A stretch of 64,000 nt of DNA from Azospirillum brasilense (GTDB taxonomy: Bacteria > Pseudomonadota > Alphaproteobacteria > Azospirillales > Azospirillaceae). The notes under the pieces are model-generated. The model saw only the letters and a list, made by a program, of their open reading frames with translations. It did not search any database and had not been told where the DNA came from. The stretch spans positions 372,001 to 436,000 of the forward strand of contig NZ_VITH01000005.1 in the NCBI RefSeq assembly GCF_007827815.1, read 5' to 3'. Of the stretch, positions 52,419-61,900 are shown piece after piece (position 1 is the first letter of the stretch; the number at the start of each line of letters is the position of its first letter). The translations under genes were made by a program, and so were the position numbers.

Positions 52419-52445
52419 GGTTGAGAATCAGGGGTTGAGAATCAG
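52419..52445. repeat. Short tandem repeat at the end of an EamA gene
   Basis: GGTTGAGAATCAG at 52419-52431 is repeated at 52433-52445 with a 1-nt spacer. It spans the stop codon of the leftward EamA gene and looks like a recent slippage duplication. Confidence 0.75.
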
Positions 52446-53353
52446 CGGTTCACGATCAGCGCCACGCCCAGCACCGCGACGATGGCGCCCGCCCAGGCGC
52501 CGGCCCCCGGACGCTGGCGGGTCAAGGCCCACAGCATCGGCAGGATCAGCACCGGGCTGGTGGCCGACAGGGTGGCGACCACGCCGGCGTTGCCGTGGGC
52601 CAGCCCGATCAGCAGCAGCGTCATCCCCAGCCCGAGCCCGATGAAGCCGTTCACCACCACCTGGGCGAAGATGCGCGGCGTCAGCCCGGGGCCGAAGCCG
52701 AAGCGCTGGCCGGGCAGCAGCCCACCCGCGAACAGCAGCAGTCCCGACATGCCGACGCGCACCGCCGCCGCCGCGATGGGGTCGGCGCCCGCCGCCATCA
52801 CCGGCCGGGCGATGACCGAGCCGGCGGCCTGGCAGACGGCGGCGATCAGGCAGGCGCCGACGCCGACCAGCAGGCGCCCGCGCACCGACTCCCAGTCGTG
52901 GGGAACGGTGCCGGTGCCGTTCGGGACCGGGCTGGCGCGGAAGAAGATCGCCAGCATCACCCCGGCGGTGACCAGCGCGATGCCGACCGCCGTCCACGGC
53001 CCCAGCGCCTCCCCCAGCACGGCCCAGGCGAGCAGCGCGGTGATCGGCGCGTTGGTGGCGTAGATGACCGAGTTGCGGCGCGGCCCGATGCGCCCCAGCG
53101 CCCAGAACAGCGCGGTGTCGCCCATCACGATGCCGACCGCGCCGGACAGCGCCAGGATCGCCGCTCCCTGCAGGTCGAGCGTCTGCCAGCCGCCGAGAAG
53201 CGTCGCGGCCAGCGCCGTGCCGACGAAGACGATGCTCATGCGCAGGCGGTTGAAGGCGACCGAACCGATGGCCCGCACCGGGCCGATGGCGATCAGCCCG
53301 CTGGCCGCCCAGCAGAGCGCGGCCCCCAGGGCGGCAAGGTTGGCGGTCAGCAT
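52442..53353 (-). CDS. EamA/DMT-family transporter
   Basis: A 303-residue membrane protein with ten predicted spans in two EamA repeats (LTANLAALGAALCWAASGLIA at the start; second repeat from about residue 165, VGACLIAAVCQAAGSVIA). The interior has WALGRIGPRRNSVIYATNAPITALLAW, a typical EamA segment. It is a predicted metabolite exporter or importer; substrate unknown. Single gene, divergent from nothing recognisable. Confidence 0.87.
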   Translation of the reverse strand: MLTANLAALGAALCWAASGLIAIGPVRAIGSVAFNRLRMSIVFVGTALAATLLGGWQTLDLQGAAILALSGAVGIVMGDTALFWALGRIGPRRNSVIYATNAPITALLAWAVLGEALGPWTAVGIALVTAGVMLAIFFRASPVPNGTGTVPHDWESVRGRLLVGVGACLIAAVCQAAGSVIARPVMAAGADPIAAAAVRVGMSGLLLFAGGLLPGQRFGFGPGLTPRIFAQVVVNGFIGLGLGMTLLLIGLAHGNAGVVATLSATSPVLILPMLWALTRQRPGAGAWAGAIVAVLGVALIVNR

Positions 53354-53489
53354 GATGGGAGCTTCGCAAGGGCGGGGTGGGGCGCAGGGCAGGGCATCGT
53401 GCCGGCACCCTATCCGGAACCCGGCCGCCGCGGTAGTGCGGCGGTGGCATGACGGGGGTGTTGGGCGGGGGTGTGGGCGGGCGGTCCGC

Positions 53490-53972
53490 TTACTGGACCA
53501 CGATCCGCCGCACCACGGCCCTGGTGGCGCGGGCGAGATCCGCCGGGGCCAGGGCGATCTGCAGGCCGCGGCGCCCGCCGTTGACGACCATCTCCGTCAG
53601 AGACTCGGCGCTGGAATCGATGAAGGTGGGCAGGGCCTTGCGCTGGCCCAGCGGGCTGATGCCGCCGACCATGTAGCCGGTGGTGCGCTCCGCCAGGGCG
53701 GGGTCGGCGAGATCGGCCTTCTTGGCGCCCGCGGCGGCGGCCAGCGCCTTGAGGTCCAGCTTCGCCGCGACGGGGATGACGACGCAGGCCAGCGCCTTCG
53801 GCTCCAGCTGGACGATCAGCGTCTTGTAGACCACGGCCGGGTCCAGCCCCATCGCCGCGGCGGCGTGCAGGCCGATGGCGTCCGCCGAGGGGTCGTACTC
53901 ATACTCCATCAGGCGGTGGGCAACCCCCGCCGCCTTCGCCGCGTTCACCGCCGGTGTGACCTTCGCCGCCAT
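53490..53972 (-). CDS. ybaK: Cys-tRNA(Pro)/aminoacyl-tRNA deacylase, YbaK/EbsC family
   Basis: A 160-residue YbaK-type trans-editing protein that hydrolyses mischarged Cys-tRNA(Pro). Family motifs are VVYKTLIVQLEPKALACVVIPVAAKLDLK (containing the catalytic lysine region) and TGYMVGGISPLGQRKALPTFID (the GGISPxG motif). Length is normal. Monocistronic; divergent from the regulator gene at 54209. Confidence 0.94.
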   Translation of the reverse strand: MAAKVTPAVNAAKAAGVAHRLMEYEYDPSADAIGLHAAAAMGLDPAVVYKTLIVQLEPKALACVVIPVAAKLDLKALAAAAGAKKADLADPALAERTTGYMVGGISPLGQRKALPTFIDSSAESLTEMVVNGGRRGLQIALAPADLARATRAVVRRIVVQ

Positions 53973-54208
53973 GATGCCCCTGCTCCCCCGGGCGCGGATT
54001 CGCCCTTGCGCGCCGGGAGCTTAGCAGACCGCTCGGACGAGGGGGAGAGGGTGGCGGGGGGACGGGCGTCCGGCCGCGGTGCACCCCTTTCGACGACGCA
54101 ATTTTGCCCAAATTGCGTCGGTGTTCATGCCAACGCGCCTTGGACAGACGGGCCGCCTGCCGCGATTCTGACCACCGGCCCGTTTCCCGGTCGGAGAGTT
54201 GGAGAATC

Positions 54209-54796
54209 ATGGTTCCACGCACGCTGCTTGTCGTCGATGACGATCCCACCCTGGAAGGCCGGGTCCAGGATGCCCTGCCGGTGTGCCGGATCGTCGCCGC
54301 GGGCGGCGTGGCGGACGCGCTGGAGGCGGTGCGGGCGCACCGGCCCCCGGTGGTGGCCCTGTCGGTCGATCTCGCGCGGCTGGACGAATCGCCGCAAGAC
54401 GGCGGTGGCGGCCTGGACGCCCTGTCGCTGATCCTGGGCGAGGCGCCGTCGATCAAAATCATCGCTCTGGCCCCGCAAGACCAGCGGGTGCTGGCGGTGC
54501 GCGCGGTGGCGCGCGGCGCCCACGAGGTGTGCGGCAAGCCGATCGACGCGCAGGAGCTGGCCGGCGTGGTGCAGCGCGCCTTCCAGCGCGCCGACCTGGA
54601 ACTGGAAGGGCGCCGGCTGGCCACCGGTGACGCCCCGCCGACGCTGCGCGTCCTGCGCGACGAGACGGAGCGGCGCGCCCTGATCGACTCGCTGGCCCGC
54701 TCCGGCGGCAACCTGTCGGCGACGGCGCGCCTGCTCGGGGTCAGCCGCCCGACGCTCTACAGCCTGCTGCGCCAGCACGGCATCCGCGCGGATTAG
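54209..54796 (+). CDS. Response regulator with Fis-type DNA-binding domain
   Basis: A 195-residue regulator. The receiver (about residues 4-130) has the acidic pocket DDDPT, a probable phospho-acceptor aspartate in VALSVDLARLD and the conserved lysine in CGKPID. The usual Thr/Ser of strand 4 is replaced by Ala (IIALAPQD). The C-terminal helix-turn-helix GGNLSATARLLGVSRPTLYSLLRQHGI is Fis-like, as in ActR/RegA and PrsR-type regulators without an AAA domain. The ATG at 54209 is preceded by TTGGAG. No histidine kinase gene is nearby; partner unknown. Confidence 0.85.
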   Translation: MVPRTLLVVDDDPTLEGRVQDALPVCRIVAAGGVADALEAVRAHRPPVVALSVDLARLDESPQDGGGGLDALSLILGEAPSIKIIALAPQDQRVLAVRAVARGAHEVCGKPIDAQELAGVVQRAFQRADLELEGRRLATGDAPPTLRVLRDETERRALIDSLARSGGNLSATARLLGVSRPTLYSLLRQHGIRAD

Positions 54797-54808
54797 CGCG
54801 GGCTCGGC

Positions 54809-55474
54809 TCACTCCGCGCGGGAGCCGGGGTTGCCGATCATCGACAGGAACTCGCGCCGGGTGGACGGGTCGCTGCGGAAGGCGCCCAGCATCCGGCTGG
54901 TCACCATGGTGACGCCGGTCTTGTGCACGCCGCGCGTGGTCATGCACTGGTGCTGCGCCTCGATCACCACGGCGACGCCTTCGGGCTGCAGCACCTGATC
55001 GATGGCGTTGGCGATCTGCGCCGTCATCTTCTCCTGGATCTGCAGGCGCTTGGCGTAGGCCTCGACGAGGCGCGCCAGCTTGGAGATGCCGACGACGCGC
55101 TGGCGGGGCAGGTAGGCGACGTGCGCCTTGCCGATGATCGGCACCATGTGGTGCTCGCAATAGGATTCCAGCCGGATGTCGCGCAGGACGACCATCTCGT
55201 CGTAGCCGTCGGTCTCCTCGAAGGTGCGCGCGAGGATCTCCTCCGGCTCGATGGCGTAGCCGGCGAAGAACTCCTCGTAGGACCGGACCACGCGGTCCGG
55301 CGTGCCGACCAGCCCCTCGCGCGCCGGGTCGTCGCCGGCCCAGCGGATCAGCGTGCGGACGGCCTCCTCGGCTTCGGCGCGGGTGGGGCGCGCGGTCTCG
55401 CCGTGGGTGGCGCCGACGGGATGGCCGGGGCCGCGGAGGATGGTGTCGGCGTGCGGGGTCTTGGAAGCCGTCAC
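54809..55474 (-). CDS. folE: GTP cyclohydrolase I (FolE type)
   Basis: A 221-residue enzyme that makes 7,8-dihydroneopterin triphosphate from GTP, the first step of folate and pterin synthesis. Zinc and catalytic residues appear in [20 protein letters not shown] (Cys and two His) and in [14 protein letters not shown] (second cysteine). [18 protein letters not shown] is also typical. The start is set at the GTG at 55474 ([13 protein letters not shown]); an upstream in-frame ATG would add a proline/arginine-rich stretch. Both starts have weak ribosome binding sites. Lies beside apaG on the same strand. Confidence 0.95.
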   Translation of the reverse strand: MTASKTPHADTILRGPGHPVGATHGETARPTRAEAEEAVRTLIRWAGDDPAREGLVGTPDRVVRSYEEFFAGYAIEPEEILARTFEETDGYDEMVVLRDIRLESYCEHHMVPIIGKAHVAYLPRQRVVGISKLARLVEAYAKRLQIQEKMTAQIANAIDQVLQPEGVAVVIEAQHQCMTTRGVHKTGVTMVTSRMLGAFRSDPSTRREFLSMIGNPGSRAE

Positions 55475-55753
55475 GGGGCGAAGCCTTTCGATGTCCTGGT
55501 CCAGCAGGTCTTGGTCACACGGGGGTCGGCGCCAGGGCATCCGATGCCGGAGCCGGCCGGTCTGGTGTGGATACGGCCCGCCGCTTGCCTGGATCACCGG
55601 GATTTTCGAAAAAATTCGGCAGGCAGCGGGGAGGAGTATGGCGCAAGTGGGCGCGGGCGCCCCACAATCAAGGCGCCGGATTCGGCCGTCTGGCCCGCCC
55701 TGCGGCGATTGGCTGCACGCGCCGGCCTTCCGGCGGCCGCCGTGCCGACGGCG

Positions 55754-56146
55754 TCAGTTCAGTTGGCGGGGCTGGTGCGGGCTGTCCAGCGAGAAGGCCG
55801 GGACCGCCACGTCGAAGGCCTCGCCGGCGCCCGTCTCGAACCGGTAGGAGCCGACCATGATGCCGGAGGGCGTGGGAAGCGGCGTGCCGCTGGTGTATTC
55901 GAAGCTGCCGCCGGGCTCCAGCACCGGCTGTTCGCCCACCACGCCGGGCCCGCGAACCTCCTGCACGCGCCCCAGCGCGTCGGTGATGTGCCAATAGCGC
56001 GTGCGCAGCCGGACGGTCTCCTGGCCTTCGTTCTCGATCCGGACGTGATAGGCCCAGACGTAGCGGCTTTCGGCGGGCATCGACTGCTCGTCGAGAAAGA
56101 CCGGCTGGACGGTGACGCGGATCGCGCGGGTGACTTTCGTGTACAT
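55754..56146 (-). CDS. apaG: ApaG-family protein
   Basis: A 130-residue small beta-sandwich protein of the ApaG family (DUF525). Start MYTKVTRAIRVTVQPVFLDEQS, and the family motifs RLRTRYWHITDALG, VVGEQPVLEPGGSFEYTSGTPL and GIMVGSYRFE. GGGAG upstream on the minus strand supports the start at 56146. ApaG proteins are related to protein-protein interaction domains of F-box proteins; in bacteria they influence divalent-cation/stress responses, but the mechanism is unknown. Confidence 0.95.
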   Translation of the reverse strand: MYTKVTRAIRVTVQPVFLDEQSMPAESRYVWAYHVRIENEGQETVRLRTRYWHITDALGRVQEVRGPGVVGEQPVLEPGGSFEYTSGTPLPTPSGIMVGSYRFETGAGEAFDVAVPAFSLDSPHQPRQLN

Positions 56147-56318
56147 GGCGGCACTCCCGGCCCAGAGAATAGGGGCGGGGGAAAGCGCCTGTCCAGTGGT
56201 GGAGCGGGGGACACCCCCTCCGGATGCCCCGAGGCGGCGGGACGGGGGTGCGGCGATGCATGCAGGACACACCGGGAAGCCATGCGCGGGGGGCTGCTTC
56301 CGGTCCTTTCACGATCGC

Positions 56319-56347
56319 TTGAACCCCCTGTCCGCTGGTGTTATATG
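56319..56347 (+). promoter_or_regulatory. Candidate housekeeping-type promoter upstream of GNAT gene
   Basis: TTGAAC (56319-56324), a 17-bp spacer and TATATG (56342-56347). It matches the -35/-10 consensus well for a high-GC genome and lies 215 bp before the GNAT gene, leaving a long leader that contains a 36-codon small frame. Confidence 0.5.
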
Positions 56348-56380
56348 CGAGGTCCCTGCAACGGCCGAAGAGCCTTGCCC

Positions 56381-56491
56381 ATGTCTCGTCCGCACAGCAT
56401 CAGCATCCGACGACGACGCCATACCGCGCTGCGCGCGGTTGCGGCCGTCCTTGGGTCGCGTGCGGACGCTTCGGGTCTCCGCCGGCACTGA
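56381..56491 (+). CDS. Possible 36-residue leader peptide
   Basis: An ATG-initiated frame with the arginine-rich sequence MSRPHSISIRRRRHTALRA at its start, ending 70 bp before the GNAT gene. It starts about 35 nt after the candidate promoter. It could be a regulatory leader or a spurious frame; no ribosome binding site is clear. Downstream, CGCCGG/CCGGCG around 56475-56497 can form a short hairpin. Confidence 0.3.
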   Translation: MSRPHSISIRRRRHTALRAVAAVLGSRADASGLRRH

Positions 56492-56561
56492 TCCGGCGCT
56501 CCCCCGGCGCGGCGGCGCGGTCCGCCTCCGACCACAGTCCTTTTGCCGGGAAGCCCCTGAC

Positions 56562-57221
56562 ATGATGATCTCCCTGGAAGAGCCGCGGCACGACGCGGCG
56601 ATCGAAGCCCTGCTCGACCGGTCCTTCGGCCCGGATCGTTTCAAGAAGACCGCCTACAAGCTGCGGGAGGGCGTTGCCCCGATCCCGGAGCTCGGCTTCG
56701 TCGCCATCGAGCATGACGAACTGGGCAACGAGATCCTGGAGGGCACGATCCGCTATTGGCCGGTGACCATCGGCGGCACGGTGCCGGCGCTCCTGCTCGG
56801 CCCGATCGCCGTGTCGGACCGGTTGCAGGGCGGCGGGCTCGGCAGCAAGCTGATCCGGATGAGCCTGAACAAGGCGGCGGCGCTCGGCCACCGGGCGGTG
56901 ATCCTGGTCGGTGACGCGCCCTATTACGCGCGGTTCGGCTTCACGCGGGAGCTGACGCTCGACATGGCCCTGCCGGGTCCGGTCGATCTCGACCGCTTCC
57001 TGGGGCTGGAGCTGGTCCCCGGTGCCCTGGCCGGCGCCGCCGGCATGGTGACCGTCCCGGCGACGGACGAGGGCTATGGCGTGCCCGCGAACGAGGACGT
57101 GCGGCCGGCGTCCGGCGGCACCGCCTTGTTTCCGCGGCTGATCTCGCCGCTGGTGTCGGTTTTCGCCACCTCCCCGCGGGAACTTGCCGAATCCCGCCTG
57201 TGGCATGCTCGAACCGCTTGA
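56562..57221 (+). CDS. GNAT-family N-acetyltransferase (YhbS-like)
   Basis: A 219-residue acetyltransferase. Motif A (acetyl-CoA pyrophosphate binding) is seen in LQGGGLGSKLIRMSLNKAAALGHRAVILVGD. VPALLLGPIAVSDRL precedes it and DAPYYARFGFTRELTLDMALPGP follows, all typical of the YhbS group. The C-terminal about 60 residues are variable. I chose ATG 56562 (MMISLEEPRHDAAIEALL), although a stronger ribosome binding site is not seen. The substrate is unknown. The tRNA gene begins 36 bp after its stop. Confidence 0.85.
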   Translation: MMISLEEPRHDAAIEALLDRSFGPDRFKKTAYKLREGVAPIPELGFVAIEHDELGNEILEGTIRYWPVTIGGTVPALLLGPIAVSDRLQGGGLGSKLIRMSLNKAAALGHRAVILVGDAPYYARFGFTRELTLDMALPGPVDLDRFLGLELVPGALAGAAGMVTVPATDEGYGVPANEDVRPASGGTALFPRLISPLVSVFATSPRELAESRLWHARTA

Positions 57222-57256
57222 AAGCGGCGAAAGCGTCGCCTATAAACATGCGGCGC

Positions 57257-57330
57257 GCGGGTGTAGCTCAATGGTAGAGCAGAAGCTTCCCAAGCTTACG
57301 ACGAGGGTTCGATTCCCTTCACCCGCTCCA
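57257..57330 (+). tRNA. tRNA-Gly (anticodon CCC)
   Basis: A 74-nt tRNA. The acceptor stem pairs GCGGGTG (57257-57263) with CACCCGC (57320-57326); T at 57327 and an encoded CCA at 57328-57330 follow. The anticodon loop TTCCCAA has anticodon CCC, and the T-arm loop TTCGATT is normal. tRNA-Gly genes are frequent integration sites for genomic islands, and sequence character changes just downstream. Confidence 0.95.
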
Positions 57331-57372
57331 AGCTTTCCAAGCGCTTAGCGTCTTAAAATTTCTCTCAAATCC

Positions 57373-57393
57373 TTCGTACGGAATCCGTACGAA
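57373..57393. repeat. Perfect palindrome downstream of tRNA-Gly
   Basis: TTCGTACGGA (57373-57382), one central A, TCCGTACGAA (57384-57393): a perfect 10-bp dyad. No T-run follows, so it is unlikely to be a terminator. It could be an operator, a recombinase site or a remnant of an integrated element. Confidence 0.7.
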
Positions 57394-58979
57394 AAACTGC
57401 CTGCGGACCGCGCTGGACGTTCGCGGACATCCCTCCGTCGCTTCCCTCCCCGGGAGCGATGCTTAGGGCCGGCCGGCGGGGCAATGCTGCGTCCAGCGAC
57501 GTTCCCTTTATCATATCTGCACGGCGATAGGTGTCTCCAGTACGATGGGGCTACGCGCACCTGGAAATCTCTCCCCGGTCGCCCCACAACCTTTGCCGCG
57601 ACCGTTGTCACCCTCTCACGGCATGCCCTGACGAACTTAGCCTGCGCATGTTTCGTGCCTTCTGCGTGCGGCCATGCATTGCGCGCATGAAGCGCTGACT
57701 TTATCGTGGGTACGGCTTTCGGGCCGCTTGTCCGAGGGCGCGCCGTAGGACACCGCCTATGCGGTAACCGCTACGCCGTCCGGGAACGTCCAGGGCGTCG
57801 GTGCCCCTCCTGGACGGGGCGGGGCCAATGTCGCCGTCGGCGTGCCAGTGCTCAACGGCTTCGCACCGGCGGCTCTCGATTCGGCTGTGTTGGTGATGCG
57901 GAGATTTCCGCAGTGCAAGACTGTGTGGCGGTGTGCCGCCGTGGCTGTGGCTGGCCGATCCCGGGGGCTATGTGTGACAAGTTCGAGAGGCAAGGTCGAG
58001 CGTGATCGAATGGTGCGCAGTGCCATCCATCGCGGGCTGCAGGGGTTGATGCTCCACCGCAGCGATCGCACGAGCCTTTTTTCTTTCGGGTTAGACAAAG
58101 ATCATTATCAGCGCCTCATGTAGATCCAGTATATTTTTCGATGGTATATTGTTGTCATTTTGGGTGGTGCGGGGGCTTACCACTACATCCGTCGATCATC
58201 CTAATAATAATTATGGATTTTCATATCAAAGAGGCCCACGCTCCTCATAAAAGAGTATATTATCGCTGGTGACAACATCTATACGTGCTGATTGATAGTT
58301 GACGATGTTCTTTTTGATGCGTAAGATGCTTGTGATTGTTCGGAAAATCACTCTTTGATAAGGTAAAGCGCTCTGGCCTTCTAAGAATGTTCGGAGCGGC
58401 GACGCCTTGATGTCCGGGGCAAGCTTCCATGGCTTTTTTATGGCTTGCCCTTCCGTTCTGCACTAATTTCAAAGTAATACAATAACAGCCATAGCGTTCG
58501 CAGGCGCCAGCGGCCCCTTGTTCGACATGGGTGATGGATCATTTGTTGGCGGTTGCCTGGGTGGTCGAAGAAGTATGTCATAACGGATCTTGGGGCAGCG
58601 AGAGATTGCACAGATATTATTAGATGATTTTTGTGAAGTCGAATGATCAATGAAGAGCCTGGTGCGTTTCACAGCCCGAAGCGGTTCGCCTAAAGCATCG
58701 TCCGCCGTTGGCTTCAACTCGAACGGGCGTTGAAGACGCATGTGCTTTTTCTGGCAAGTGGAGGCGGCTTCTACAAACGGCCCTAAATTCGTGATTTCGC
58801 GAGCGAAATAGCTGCGTGATTGCTGCGCCTTTGCCAGAGCGCGTCTGTGATGCCTAATACGTCTATTGCATCAATGTTCTGATTCGGCAGGGTCAAGTTG
58901 CGGTGGGTAGTGCCGGCCTCGGCCGTTCTCGCAACGCTGCCAAGAATGATGGCATCCGGCCGGCTGCGCGGAGGGGGAC
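57394..58979. other. 1.6-kb gap without a convincing gene
   Basis: No open frame here has recognisable protein character. GC falls sharply in roughly 58090-58680, with runs such as CCTAATAATAATTATGG and ATATTTTTCGATGG. One imperfect stem is visible: GGGCAAGC (58417-58424) with GCTTGCCC (58443-58450). Short frames on both strands (90 residues or fewer) show stop-rich, low-quality sequence; degenerate mobile-element remnants are possible but not demonstrated. Confidence 0.55.
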
Positions 58980-61900
58980 GTGGAAGCGGAAAAAATCGTC
59001 CTGTGGCACCGTCGGCTCGGCGCTGTCGATCTCGCGTTATCGCTGTCGGCAGCGGCTGTCGAGGAAGACGGCGCCGCCTCCTACGCCATCCGCGGGCTCT
59101 CGATAGTGGCCCGAGGCAAGCTGCAAAAGGCCGACGGCTACGACAGTCCGCTCGACGGGGCTGCTCTCGATGTTACACGCAGACTGCCGCTGCCGGAGAC
59201 GCTGAGCGACTCCAAGCTCGACGCGCGCTTGTTCGAGCCGGTGAACGAGGACGATCCGGACGCGGGCTTCGGCACCCAGCGGATCAAACCATGGCAGCAG
59301 ATCCAGAGCGAGCTCGACAGCATCGCCGCGGACATGCGCCGAAAAATCCAGGCGGCGGTCGAAGATGTGCGGCGCGCTCTGTCCCGCTACGAGGTGACGG
59401 TCAGCGGCGCGTTCGGCTTCGGCACCGACAGCGACTTTTTCGGCATCCGCCGGTTCGGCGCGTCAGTTCTCGGGCGCTACACCGTCGAGCTTCACCCACC
59501 CAGCCTGTTGCCACCGGAAGAGCGTGTGGACGACCGGCCGGTGTTCAGGGCTACCGCAACCGCCGATGCGCAGCTCTCACTCTATGATCGTAAAATCGCT
59601 GCCGCGCTAACCCTGCGGCTCGAGCTCGACGGGGCTGGATTGACGGAGATCCTTGCCGACGTGCACGATCCGCAGTTGCCGGATCTGCGCTTCGATCTGC
59701 CGCGGATGCGACTGCCTCATCTCAACTTTTCCGACCTCGGTAAAGCGATACAGTCGACCTGGGCGTTGATCGGACCGACGCTCAAGCCATTCCATATGCC
59801 GCTGCCCGGTTTCGGCGTGGCGGTCAAATGGACGACACCGCCGAAATTCACCGTAGACGTGACCGATGCCGGCGGGGACCCGTCGCTGGCGCTGGCAACG
59901 ATGACAGCCGGCGTGGGCGAACTCGTCATCGCGCTGCCGGGGGAACCCGAGCATGCCGTGGCGAAGGTGACCGGCTTTGCGATCACCATCCCCGGATCGG
60001 GCAGCGCCTTCGAGGTCTCCGGAACGCTCGGCGACGCGAACAACTTTACCAAGACGCTTCCGGGCTGGACGATCGACGAGCGCCTGACCGGTCCGGTCAC
60101 CGTGCGCCTTTCCGCCATGATGCTCTCCTTCGACTTCGAGTTCGTCAAGACGGCCGGCGACACGACGCCCCTCCTAACCTTCACGCTCACCCATGACATC
60201 GGCCGTATCGAAATCCGCGCCAAGGAGGATCCGGAGGTTGTCCTCGCCCTCAAGGCCAAGGCGATAGGTACGCTTGGAAGCGACGGAAGCGGTCGCCTTG
60301 ATCCGGGCTTCAGGCTTACGGACCTGCAGCTCATCGAGCCGTATCCGGTGAAGCTGATCGGCCTCGCCGCCGAGGCCATTGAGCAGGGCGCCGAGAGGCT
60401 GTGGCGCTATCTCTCCGAAATCCATTTCAACCAGCCCGGCTTGCCTGACCTGCCGGACGGAATCCCCAATTCGGACCTCGCCCCCCTGGTCGACCGGCTT
60501 GAGCGCCTCTTGTCGGCCATCGTCACGTGGATCGCCAAGCAGGCGGGCGCGCTCGGGCAGGCGCTTGCTGGCATGGCCAAGGCGGTGGCTGACTTCATCG
60601 GAGACCTCGTTCGAAAGCTGCGCGGTCTCCTTTCCACCCCTGGCCAACCCGGCCTCGCCGTCGGCTTCACCTTCGAGATTCGGTTGGAGCCGAAGACGTT
60701 GGCCGTCCGCCAGATCATGCTCGCGCCGATCACGCGCGAGGGTGAAACCAAGAGCCTTTCCGCGGAATTCCTCGGCTTTCAGGTCGAGCTTGCCGCGGGG
60801 CTTCTGCCGGCGTTGCTCTTCGACATGCGTGACAAGTGGAGCGCCGTGCTCCTCATCCCCGTGGTCGCCGAGCCGTCGGCCGTCATTTCGACCGATCTCT
60901 GGCTGGATACTACAACGGGTGGCGAGCAACCCACCGAGGCGGCGCCCGACACCGATGCGGACGGCACGAAGCCGGACTCGCCTCTCGTCAAGGTGACCGC
61001 CAAGGTCCTACCCGTGCCGAGTGGCAGCGCGTCGCCGGCGCTCGTCCTCGTCCAACTGTCTGAACGCGGACCGGTGTTCTTCCGCAAGCTCGCCGGTCCG
61101 AAGGGCTCCGGGGATGTCGTGGTAACCCGGCGTAAAGTTGATCAGCGCGTCAGCTTGGCGTTCGGTGGTTTCCAGTTCGTGGAGGATTGGTCGGATGAGG
61201 ACTTTAGCGCCACGGTCGCGCTCAACGTGGACAAGGTGGCCGACAAGGCGTCCGGTTTCCTTCCATTCCTCAAGAAGAGCAAGGCGCCAGCGCACGGTGC
61301 GGGTAACGGCACGCTGCTCGACCGTCTGCAGCAATATGTGAAGGTGAAAAAGCTCACGCCCCCGGTGCTCGCCCAGGACAAGGCCCGGCTCGACATCGAC
61401 ATCGAGATCCGGTTGGCTGATCTCACGAGTGAGGCCACGCTTAGCCTTGAGCTCAACCTCTCAACACTCCATGCGCGGCTGCTAACCGACAAGAAGCTGG
61501 CGGTCCGCGGCGCGGAGCGCACCCAGCCCTTCCTCGGCCTAGAAGCAACGATCAAAAGCCGCAACGGCGGCAACGGCGAATTTGAGCAATTCACGCTCGA
61601 CTTTTCGGACGGCGACGCCCGGCTCGTTCTGTCGGATCAAGCGCGCGTCGAGCTCGCCTACCGGCAGGTGGCGGCGCGCGGGCGAGGGCTGGTGTTCAGG
61701 GCGGACAATCTGGTGGTCTCGCGCGACGGCGTCGATCTCAAGGCTGAAATCGATCCGGCCGAGCCGGTGACCCTCGCCGGTGTTGACACGGCGTTCCGCT
61801 TCAAGGGCGGCGCACTCTCGGTCAAGCGCACCGAGCTCCAGTCGTTCTCGATCCAGGGCACCGGTCAGCTTCCGCCGGCGCTCATCGGCGAGGCCTATGC

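Noticed and set aside
57345-57611. 88-residue minus-strand frame after the tRNA
   Set aside because: No ribosome binding site or recognisable motif; arginine-rich composition typical of random high-GC frames.
57394-58979. Integrase or transposase gene next to the tRNA
   Set aside because: Frames on both strands are short and stop-rich; no catalytic motif is visible.
58898-59587. A 229-residue arginine-rich frame overlapping the start of the giant gene
   Set aside because: It has no motif, an unnatural Arg/Ser-rich composition and overlaps the frame with the ribosome binding site.
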